Source: Anarhynchus alexandrinus (lineage: Eukaryota > Chordata > Aves > Charadriiformes > Charadriidae). Taken from it: a stretch of 64,000 nucleotides of DNA. Every line of letters begins with the position of its first letter. Position 1 is the first letter of the stretch. The notes beneath the pieces are model-generated. The model worked only from the letters and a program-made list of their open reading frames with translations, did not search any database and was not told where the DNA came from. The translations under genes and the position numbers were made by a program. Positions 28,301-40,300 of this stretch are shown one piece after another. The DNA lies in assembly GCA_008711295.1 (NCBI GenBank), contig VUYV01000119.1, positions 388,749 to 452,748 of the forward strand, in the 5' to 3' direction.

Positions 28301-31300
28301 ACCTCAGTTATTGATGAATATTTTTATTCTGTTAAATGTAGCCATTAGAAAGACCATGGATATTATTAGAAAGTGTAAGTTGCTGATATTTTTTCTTAAC
28401 TTTCCTTTCATATTCAATGACATAAAAACATATGAGGTTGAATGAATTTAGTAAAGGTGAGCCTGGTGTAATATCACTTCATATTTCTGCTGTAAGTATA
28501 GTAAGGAAGCAAGTTTTTCTTTATATTTGTTCTTTCTGATTATTTTTCCCTAGTCATCTAGGGTTCATATAACCAGAGCAGTTCTGGAACAATTTTTGTC
28601 ATTTGCGAAATATTTGGATGGATTGTCTCATGGAGCACCTCTACTGAAGCAATTATGTGATCACATCCTTTTTAATCCTGCTATCTGGATACACACCCCT
28701 GCAAAGGTAATTGTACACTTGAAATACGTTACGACTCACCTACAAGTATTCTTTTATACCATGGTGCTTAGGTTTTTATTTTTTTTTATTTTAAAACATG
28801 GTAATAACAAAGATTTTTTAGATCATGAAGTCTATACCCTGCTTAACTGTATTCTCTAACGTCTTTGGAAAAAGTTTGTAAAAGGAGTTACATTTTTCTA
28901 AGATTCTGGCTAATCCATAGCCTAAGATTCTGGATAATTCTATCAAAAGACTGTTTCGAGAAACCCAGTCCCGTTTTCACTGGCTGTGTTACATTATTTT
29001 CCTAAAGATTAAGCATAAAAGTATGTATTTTAAGTTGTAAGTAAAAGGTAAGATACCTTTTTTTACACATTCACATAAACTTTAATTTGGAATTACGTGT
29101 TTTGGCTTGATAAAAACTATAAAAAATTATCATTCATCTCTGGTAATAATGAATTAGTTGTTTTGCTAAATAATCACAATTGAGGAGTGTGGATCAAAGT
29201 GAAAAGTGGCATGGTACTGAAGTCTGATAATATATACTTTTATTATAAAAAGCCAAAATAGAAGACAAACCAGTACGCTTATTGTGACATAAATCATAGA
29301 AAATTTAGATTGGAAGGGACATGTGGAGGTCATTCCAGATGTCAGTCCAGTCCCAGCCCTAAGTAAAGTTGTTCCATTATTTTTTAGGTTTTTATATCAT
29401 ATCCAAAGTAAATCCTAAAACCCCTAAAAATTAAGCTTATTAATATATAGCTTACATTTATGTGGATATCTATTTCATTCTTCAGGTGCAGCTGTCTTTG
29501 TATACCTACTTGTCAGCTGAGTTCATTGGAACTGCTACCATCTATAACACTATACGCAGAGTGGGAACAGTACTGCAGTTAATGCACACACTGAAGTACT
29601 ACTACTGGGTGGTGAATCCTGCTGATAGCAGTGGCATTACTCCTAAAGGATTAGGTAAGTACAATACATAAGAAAGAAAATATAAGAATTTCCCGTGTAG
29701 GAAGATTTATGATGTAAATGTGTGAAAGCTCCTTGGATCTGTAGACAAAGGAGGTCATGGCAATAATCGGTACCTGTGGTCAACGGCAGAGGGAATATGC
29801 GAGTAATTTTGGTGTATCATACACCTCCGGTGACAGTTCCTTACGTTTATACGTATTCCCAGAAGAGTCCAACTCTGGTCTTCAATTGCATAGCATATAC
29901 TTATGTGGGCATACTTTAGGAAACATGCTAAAATCACTGTATTTTCATCTTCTGTAACAGAGAGGAAATGTTAAGTGTATTTCATATGCCAGAGAAGGCT
30001 TTGTGGGGTTTGAATGATTGGTAGTGCTAAGTGACATTGAAAACAAAGTGGAAACTTACAGTTCTCACTGCTGAGATCTCTGAAGCTGTATTTTCCAGTT
30101 TATTAATTTTTTTTTTCCTCTACCCTTATAAAATAGAGATTGATTTAACTTTGCTTACAGTCATGTGCTTAGCTTAGCTCAGGAAGCACTGAATGACAGC
30201 GACAATAAAATACAGTAGTAATACATATGGGCTAAACACCGCATGTAACAGATGTGTATTAACCAGAGCATCAAATCATTCTAATCCTATACACTCCAGC
30301 TGTAATGTCATTACATTTAGCTGACTACTTGTGTAAAGCAGGGAGGATTTGGCTGAAAGTCTCTTAAAAATTAATTGATATAGGAGAACTTATTAATTAT
30401 CTTTATTCTGTAACTATTACTGTCATGCTGAGAAATTGAATAATAGGGGCGTGTTTTAGTGCTGTCACATATCCAAATATTTAAGAATGTGACATATGGA
30501 AGTTATTGGATAATTCTTCATTTGTTAGTGAGCTGTATGCATAGGGGTTTTCTTCAATAATTTTTTTTTTAATAATTAAAAATGGAAGGGACAATGCTTA
30601 TCCTAGATTAGGTATCCTAACAGGCAGTGAAGTTGTAACTTGTTGAGGCTCACAGAAAGAGCTGCTGTTGGGGTTGGGACCTCATTTATAGGTCTCTCAT
30701 GGTATAATATTAGACAAATTATATTTTTCATAAAATTATTAAAATTTGCTTTAAAAAATACCTAACAAAAACACCCTGTGTTCTCTGTTCATTTGAATGA
30801 AAAGTTTGTAATACTGATTATGAAAGTTAACTGTGGTGGTTACTTAATTCACGTGGAATTTTTGTTGGTGATAAAATACATTTTCCATTTACACTGATTC
30901 TGGATTCTCTTTGCCAAAATTGAATTAAGTTCATTTTTGGTACCTACAAGGAATGTGTCTCCATCTGAGTGAGTTCAATGTCTGCTGATTATAGACAGTG
31001 GAACGCAGGAGTTAGTTGTCTGAATATGGGTTTCTACCATCGTTTTAGTCTCTGTGGGGCATCCCACCTGCCTTTCAGAAGGATGCAGGTGTCCTGTGCA
31101 TCCTGTGTCAAATATGCTTGTTCTGTGTAGATATTTTGGATACCTTGTGGCATGTCAAATCACACTGATAAGATGTCGCAGATGGAGTGATGTGCTTCAC
31201 TCACAGAGAGAAGCAGCAATACATTTATTGATATAAAACAGGGATTTAACAAAGTTTGATGGTAAATGCAACAGTGTTTTAACAAAATTCAAGACAGCAA

Positions 31301-34300
31301 GGCACACTTGGTTATTTACTGCATACAGGACAGGGTCAGACAGAACTGTCAGGGAGACCCTCCCGTTGAGTCATGAGATTTCAGAGAGGACCTCCTTGCT
31401 TTCTAAACTCCTTCTCAGAGGGGAGTCTAGGTGTGGCTTGATCCAATCCTATTCCCAGACTTGGTCAATGGTGTATGTCTAAAGGATTATATATGCACAT
31501 TCAATCCTTTATACCACTTAGCTAAGATTTCAAACTTTAGCATGCTGTTAGTCACTTACTGAGGATCCGTCATGGCAAGGAATCTGAACCTCGAGGAGTA
31601 ACCTTGAGCGACGTTCCTACTCAGGGGGAGATCCTGGCATGTAGCCCACTGCCGTTCAGGAGAACTCAAAGGGCTCTTGGGCTGTTCAGTATTTATGGAG
31701 GTAAGATGATTGACCTATACTCATATTTGCATATTGACCACAGTACCAGCATTGCTCAAGTTAGCCCCTTGGCTATTGTGTTGTAATCTGTCTCCCCAAA
31801 ACCACGTTGAGCTCAGATGCCGCCATCTCGACTGCCCATTATGCACCCATTATGACCACCACAGGTGGTTATTGCTTGGGTAGGGTTACAGGAGATAAAG
31901 ATCAGGTTGGCAACTGGGGGGAAACACACCATAAGTATGTTTAGGAGGGTAAGTCCTACCTCTAGTCAACAGAGCCTTGGGAACTCTTTAGTTTGAAAGG
32001 TAGTTGCTTTATGGACTCCATTGACTATATTGATTAGATCTCTATTGACTTCTGTGGCAAGTTAGAAGCTGGTCTCACCTGTTGGCAACTACACTGTAGG
32101 TGTTTGAAATTAGGGTGAGGTGAATCCTACTCTGGGACTGACTTTATCCAGCTTCATGCTTTCAGAGCTCTACTCTGTTGAGGGTTACGCTATTGTGCTG
32201 CGTAGGTAGTTTTACCATTAGACGAGTTAACCATATGAGAGCTTAGTGAGGAATTAGGATGTTAAAAACTCAGCTGATCAGCTTATAATAGGTACATTTG
32301 TGACTCTTGAATGACCAGCTGTTGGGAGGTAAAGTTTCCAGGTGTCAACCATATTTACAACTAGACAGAGACCTGGAAAATTACCCAACTAATTTGAGAC
32401 TGAAAGTTTGATAACATAGAATCATAGAATCATAGAATGGTTTAGGTTGGAAAGGACCTTGAAGATCATCGAGTTCCAACCCCCCTGCCATAGGCAGGGA
32501 CACCTCCCACTAAACCAGGTTGCCCAAGGCCACGTCCAGCCTGGCCTTGAACACCTCCAGGGATGGGGCCTCAACAACCTCTCTGGGCAACCTGTTCCAG
32601 TGCCTTACCACCCTCAGAGTGAAAAATTTTTCTTCCTAATGTTCAATCTAAACCTGCCCTCTTCCAGTTTGAAGCCATTCCCCCTCGTCCTATCACTACA
32701 TGCCCTAGTAAAAAGTCCTTCCCCAGCTCTCCTGTAGGCCCCCTTTAGGTACTTGTTATTGCTGTAATTCCTTTTGGGTTTTGGTTTTCTTCAGTTTTTT
32801 TTTGTTTGTTTGTTTGTTTGGGTTTTTTTTTAATTAAAGAATTCCTGTATTTCTGTGTCGTGATACTAGTACCTAACAACACTTTGAAAATGTATTGCAT
32901 ATTACAGACTTCCCTCTGGCTGGGCTTGCTCTTTTGTGGAAAGAGTGTGACGTTTCTTTCTGTAGGAGATATGGACTGCTTTTATCTTGCCCAGATCTGC
33001 CTCTCTGCAGTTAGCTGTGTTTTTGGAGTATTTGTATGTGTAATTCCAGTTGAATAACTACAAAAAAATATAGAATGTATTCATCAAAATCTGAACAGAA
33101 GGCATGGGCTACACAAGGACACAAAATTAGGGATGATAAATGAATCAGTTAACTGTAAATTAGCATACATGTGGCTGTTTTACTTCCCCACCTTTTTCAT
33201 TCTTAGCGGTTTTGAGGATATAGTACATTCTCTTCTCATTTGTGTCAATTTCAGAAAATACTCTGTTTTTCTCATGAAGGCAATCAGGTAGGTCCCTGAA
33301 AGGCAATCAGAGAGCGTAAATTACTGGTTGGTTGGTGTAGCAGTATGACAACAAAAATCACAATTACTAAGGCCTTCATACAGTAGTTGGGAAGGCTTTT
33401 GACAAACTGTGAGGCAATGCCCATTTGCAAAATACATATTATTATCCGCTATATCTGCATTGTCTCCTTTTTTTTTCCTTCAGTTAGATTTACAGATAAA
33501 CTTGTTCCTTATCCTCTTCCTTCCTCCCTGTTGCTGAGACTGCAGAAAGTCACATGTAATTGATATAAGAAAGTATTTTGTATAACTCTCTTTCCTGTCT
33601 GTAAAAATGGCTTTCCTTGTGTTGAGTTGAAGAATGTCGGTTTATCAGGGAGGAAGATCAGTGACATAGCAATGGATGTGCAAATCCAGCATAGCTATGG
33701 AATTTTCTCCATGCAAATCAGCACTAGGAGCTTTTTTGCTATTATTTCACAGGTAGCTTCTGCTTCTGACTAATACTGCTGTAATAACTGTGGTGATTTG
33801 CCAGCAAATGACTGTGAAAATATAGTAATTGCTGAGGTGATGGCTTGCTAGATTTGATTTCATATTACCTTAATTTCATATTATTTTTTTTTATCAAATT
33901 CACATTAATTACTTTCAATTGATAAAATTCCTGAAAACTTTTCAAAGTGTTTAAGCACTTGCATATTACATTGCTTTTCTTCACCAGCTGCTTTTTCTTT
34001 TAACATTAAGTGCAATCTGCACTTATGTAGGTCTGGCTGATTCAGGCTTATAGTCTTAGACTAATATAATGGCTTCAAACTGGAAGAGGGCAAGTTTAGA
34101 TTGAACATTAGGAAGAAATTTTTCACTTTGAGTGCGGTAAGGCACTGGAACGGGTTGCCCAGAGAAGTTGTGGATGCCCCATCCCTGGAAGTGGTCGAGG
34201 CCAGGTTGGATGGGGCTTTGAGCAACCTGGTTTAGTGGGAGGTGTCCCTGCCTATGTCAGGGGGGTTGGAACTTGATGATCTTCAAGGTCCTTTCCAACC

Positions 34301-37300
34301 TAAACCATTCTATGATTCTATGATTCTATAAGTAGCTATAGTTAATACACTTAACACTTTTTTCTTTCCACCTCTTTTCAGCAACTCATAACTTCACCAA
34401 TCCTAATATTTAGGAAAAAAGTTAACTGTTTCAGAAGTTTGGGTTTTGTGTCGATTTTTATTAACCTGTGTGCAGCCACTACTGCCACATGTAGCCGGCA
34501 AGTTTATTATTTGTTAAAATGTAGAATAATGTGTAAAAAGAAGTTTGTAAAAGTAAAAATCTTAGACCATAAAAATGCAATTATGTGAATGTTAGAGTTG
34601 CTGCATTTTAAGTAGTAGTTGATATTTCAAAATGAAAGAACAGGACCCATTGTCTATGAGCAGTAATTTTACTGTAAGAAATGGAAAAATGTCATAATGA
34701 GAGAAAATGGCATATCGTATTCCCTTAGCAGAGGCAACTGAAACTCTAAGCTAACTTGACATCAGACTTTTCAGATCTGAAGAAGACTTTAATGGAAATC
34801 TTGCCAATATTTGAAATTTGGCTTTGTGTTATAGTGCCTTCAAATAATTTGCTGTCATACTGGAAACTAAATTTATTCATGCAGACATTTTAGTAGTGTG
34901 ACGCTTTCTTGTCTTCCAGGCATATCATTTTTTATGAAGAGATACTGAAACACTTTTCAGTATTAGTAGTTTGATTTACTATTACTTGTTAAGACAGTTG
35001 ATCTGCTTCAAGGTTTCATTGCCTTCCCCTGTCTTATTAAAGCACAAAAGTGGGTTTCTGTACTGACAGTTTAGCATACCGTGTTTAAAGCCAAAGTGGC
35101 TCAATATTGAAGCTTCCCATTTGGCTAATGCTGTTTCCTTAAAAAAATGGAAGTTTCCCCCTTGCTGCTTCTGGTATTCAGCTTATAAAATAAGAGGTGT
35201 ACATGTTTTGAATTCTTTAAAAGCCTCTAATATTTATTTCAAATTTGGAGTTGTATCTTCTCTTTCCTTATGGCTTTCCTGTTTCAAGCTGGTATTTCTT
35301 CTTAGATTCAGTGTACTAAATTCGTATTGTTTTGTTTCCTTCTGAACTATAAGAAATACTTGAAAAATGTATACTTATCAGCTTGCTTGGTAATTATTCT
35401 TAGTAGATTTTAAATTTTAGATATAGATCTACATAGTGGAGGCAAGCTTTCTGTTTAAAATTATGAGTTTTACTTTGTTTTTCTTGTGTTGTGTTTGTGT
35501 GTTTTTCAAATTAAATTACCCGTTATAAATAGGTGGCAGGACAAAAGTGACTTGTGTTTTATTAAGACCATATTAAAAGTAAACTTGTGAAATAATTCTT
35601 ATGTCAGGAAGAGCAGAAAAAGTCAAACCACTTTCCACAGGAAAGAATCCCTAAACTTTATTTTATTTTATTTTATGCTTGAAATATGGTTATAGCTATT
35701 CTCTTGATTTGCCACATGTGTGCTTTTAGCATTTTGTTAAATCATACAGAATAAGATGTGAAGGTGGGAGAAGATCGGAGCGTTGCCTAACAGTTGCAGC
35801 ATCTAAAGACACAGTGAAGCAGGCAATTGAGTAAAAATTATTTATAATTATATTACTTCTTCCCATAATTATTTTCTTTTGTGAGTTTTTGGAATGAATA
35901 AGAGGATAAGTGGGGAGAGATTGAAGTCTTTGTCTTGCTATGATAGATGGTGCATTTCAATGATAATATTTCAAGCTGCCAGAGACATCTTAGCGTTATG
36001 TTACTAGTCTTAGTTCTTCTTTGATGTTTCATCTTTTCAAAATATATACTAGAGTGATATTTAAATAAAAGCCAAGCTGAGATTGTCTTTCAGAAGGGGT
36101 AAAACACACATATTTTTAGTGTAAAAGCAACAGAGGAAAATGTAAACGCACTTTTTGAATTTTCCTCTTTGTGTGCCTAGTAACTGTTGGATAGTTTAAT
36201 TTCTTTATTAACGCTTTTTAAAGAAAAATAAAACATTTATGAATTTGAAAAAAAAATCTCCATGCTGCTGATTTCATTTGATGTACAATTTCTGTAAATT
36301 TAAGAGAGAACTTATTAGAGCCCACCAGGATATTTATGTCTTGAAAAATCTCTGTTGGAATTAGTTACCAACCGCATGGTGTTATCTGAAAATACTGGTG
36401 GACCAACAGTGGTGCAGTAATGAGAAAGCATAAAATGAAGGCGATGATAACAGAAATACAAAGTAAATATTGTGGAGTTTTTTTCCTAAGAAAAAATAAC
36501 TTAGGATACTCAGTGTTAACAACTCTCAGAAATGTGTTGTGCTAAACTGTAATTTTGGACCCTGTTGCAGACCATCCCTATGAAATACTTGCAATTTCAT
36601 TGCTGTATAAGAAATGCGCATTTAAGTTCCAGACTACTGAGTAGTGTAGTTTGTTCTTGAGCGAAGCATTTCTTTTTCTCTTCTAGTGTTTCCTCTATGC
36701 TTCCTAACTCTTACTCTGAATGGACCTTTATGATCAGGATCTTGCCTCGTGCTAAAGAATGCATGGTTGTTAATGTCAAAGTTAACTCATGTTAAGTCGA
36801 ATTTTCAAAAATATTAAAAAAGTGAGAATTATGAAAATTATTATAAGGAGAAAGTAACTATAGCTTTCCTTTTCGTGAACAGAAAAAGTTGCACAGAGTT
36901 ATTTCAAGGGCTGGGTTAGAGTGGAACTCAATTCTCATTGGCTTTGCAACAGTAAGATAAAATCTAGGTCCTTCTGTGATCCACATAATGTGATGTTATT
37001 CATGCATGCGTGCAGATCAGATGCTGCTATTGGTATCATGTTTTATTAATTTAAGGAGTGGAAAAATCATGCTTTTTACATATAAAAAAGCCAAATGGAA
37101 GAATGTTGTGTTTGGTTGCCTGTAGAACTGATAACGTTTTATTTCCAAAGACAGGATTAGAAATCATTATTTTTGTTATTCAAGGCTCCCAATCATTTTT
37201 TTACACCAGTGTTGATTGTACTTCACTTTGAATATGTTTAGTTATTCCCTCCTAATTAGTTCTAGTTTATGCCCCTATAATTGCTCTGTGCTGCAAGGAT

Positions 37301-40300
37301 GAATTGGATAATTTTTTTTCATTTATTTTTGTCTGGATAAAGCCAGCTAACTCTCATTATGAGGGTATATTAAAAAAAATCTGATGCAAATTATGTGCTA
37401 TCTGCAATAAATAAATACATAAAGAATCTAACAGCGGGAAATGATTTGGTGACTCATCCTGGTGCGGGATAAGGAAGGCACCCTTTCTCTTTCCAAATTA
37501 ACAAGAATATTGCTATTTTGTATTAGGGACTTATGGTTGCTGTACCAGATCTTAAAAGGATTATCTTTGTTATGGATTTGGTTTGGGTTTGGTTTTTAGT
37601 CTTTAGCAGTGCTGTTTATCAGTTTCTGAGTGTTGATGACACTGAATCGTCTATATCCAGTGATGGGGACAAAGATTAATAGTAAAGAAAACTACTTACA
37701 GTGTTGAAAAACAAGATCTGCTTGCCTCTCTTTACCTCAGTATATGTGTGTATAATGTATATTTTTTAAATATAGTGTAAATTATACCATTGTTTGGTCA
37801 ATAATGCATTTTTTAAAAATAAATCTTCAACTAGTAATGAAGCCAAAAATGTGATGACATGACAATTATAGTGGCAGATTCATTTTATGTAGCTTTACAA
37901 CCTCTCAGATTAGTTAATTCCATTCAGTCTGTATCAGGTGACTGTTACATTACTGTTGCTGCAGTCCTTCCTTCCACTCTTTGTAGCTGTCTCCTGGTTA
38001 CATAGCCTCCAGTTTCTCCAGCTTCTCTTATTTTTCTCTACCAGTCCTCTTTTAATTTTTCCAGCTAATAAAGTCTTTTGGGTAGAGGCTGTTCCCTTTT
38101 CCTTGTTCTAACACAGTGAAGCTTCAAGACACAACCAACATACAAGGAATAAATAGTACTGGAGGACTGAAGGAAAAAGCACTATTTTGCCTGCTTGGCA
38201 TCTAACCTGCAAGCAATGACTCCTTCGGTATCTTTTGCACGTTGAAGAACCCTTTTCCAGGTTCTTGCACATCTCCAGAGAAACTGGCGGGTATTTGAAT
38301 GAGAAATATGAAATTCAGGTACCTTTCAACAAGTTCCCAGTTAATTTGGGATATATTCTTTATAATCCCTCCTTAAAATTTATGTTACAGAACTGCTTTT
38401 CAGAGCTCCCCATTGCCTTGGTGTTCTGTTTTCTGTTTCCATAATTACAGTCTTCCAGAAAAGACAAAACGCCTCAGTTTTTAGGCCTGATTTTGAGATA
38501 TTATCGGATATTGAATGCCAATAAAGTGTAGGTGGGAAGAGAGTGTGCGAAGAAACAGATTTCTGTGATGCCGTCAGCTGAGCTGAATCTGCATTTGAAT
38601 TAGGGAAAAAAATAGCTGTTGGCTAGAAGCAGGCAATTGCCATAAAAACAGATGCAATATTTAATGTCGTTGCAGCTAGTACCAAAAAATCCAACTTACT
38701 TCGTTTTTTACAATGGGAAATAGATGTTTCATGGTGCCATTAGAATGTATGGATATAAAACTGTTCCTATATCTTTAGAGCCTATATGATAGATTTTTTA
38801 CAATATCCTTATTGTTTTTTACACATGGTGGTGGAGACAGGTTGAGATTTATTTGCTTCTTCCTGAAAATTACCCAGTTCTCCTCTCTTCACTCCTAAAC
38901 AGGGAAGAAAACTTAAAAGGATTAACCACTCTTTTTGTTCCCGGTAGTCAAACAAATACAGCACACTGTCGTAGTTTAACCCCAGCCGGCGACTAAGCAC
39001 GACACAGCTCACTCCCCCCTGTTGGGATGGGGGAGAGAATCAGAAGGGTAAAAGTGAGAAAACTCATGGGTTGAGATAAAGACAGTTTAACAGGTAAAGC
39101 AAAAGCTGCGCATGCAAGCAAAGCAAAACAAGGAATTCATTCACTACTTCCCATGGGCAGGCAGGTGTTCAGCCATCTCCAGGAAAGCAGGGCTCCATCA
39201 CGCAGAAAGGTTACTTGGGAAGACAAATGCCATCACTCCGAACATCCCATCTTCCTCTTTCATCCTCCAACTTTATATACTGAGCATAGAATCATATAAT
39301 GGTTCAGGTTAGAAAGAACCTTGAAGATCATCGAGTTCCAACCCCCCTGCCATAGGCAGGGACACTTCCCACTAGACCAGGTAGCTCAAAGCCCCATCCA
39401 ACCTCCCTCCAGGGATGGGGCCTCAACAACTTCTCTGGGCAACCTGTTGCAGTGCTGTACCACCCTCAAAGTGAAAAATTTCTTCCTAATGTTTAGTCTA
39501 AACCTGCCCTCTTCCAGTTTAAAGCCATTCCCCCTCGTCCTATCACTACATACCCTTGTAAAAAGTCCCTCTCCAGCCTTCTTGTAGGCCCCCTTTAGGT
39601 ACTGGAAGGCTGCAATAAGGTCTCCCTGGAATCTTCTCTTGTTCAGGCTGAACAACCCCAACTCTCTCAGCCTGTCAACATAAGAGAGGTGCTCTAGCCC
39701 TCAGATCATCTTTGTGGCCCTCATCTGGACCTGCTCCAAAAGGTCCATGTCCTTCTTATGTTGGAGGCTCCAGAGCTGGATGCAGTACTCCAGGTGGGGT
39801 CTCACGAGAGTGACGCCATATGGTATGGAATATCCCTTTGTTCAGTTGGGGTCAGCTCTCCCGGCTGTGTCCCCTCCCAACTCCTTGTGTACCCCCAGCC
39901 CACTCACTGGTGGCGTGGTGTGAGGAGCAGAAAAAGCCTTGATTCTGGGTAAGCACTGCTCAGCAGTGATTAAAACATCCCTGTATTATCAACACTGTTT
40001 TCTGCACAAAGCCAAAACATAGCTCCATACTAGCTACTATGAAGAAAATTAACTCTATCTCAGCCAAACCCAGCACATGTGCCTTCAGATTTGCCCTTGT
40101 TGCCAACTCGAATTACTGTGTGTACATTAGTGTCTTCACTTCGAAGAGTGGCCCCGGTGACTATAAAAAAATCTTCATTAAAAAGTTGTATTCACCTGGA
40201 TTGGAAATAATACTGAGACATACAGTGTTATTAAGCTTTGATATGTGTTTATCAGCACAAGATGAAATGGTTGATGAAAAACTAAATTAGGATGCATTTA

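Larger units (their letters stand above)
25568..28553. other. NBEA intron D-E
   Basis: A 3.0-kb intron. It contains an antisense CR1 (26208-26796) and an A-rich low-complexity patch at about 28253-28294. An AATAAA signal lies at 25656-25661, 88 bp past the donor. Nothing else is recognised. Confidence 0.8.
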
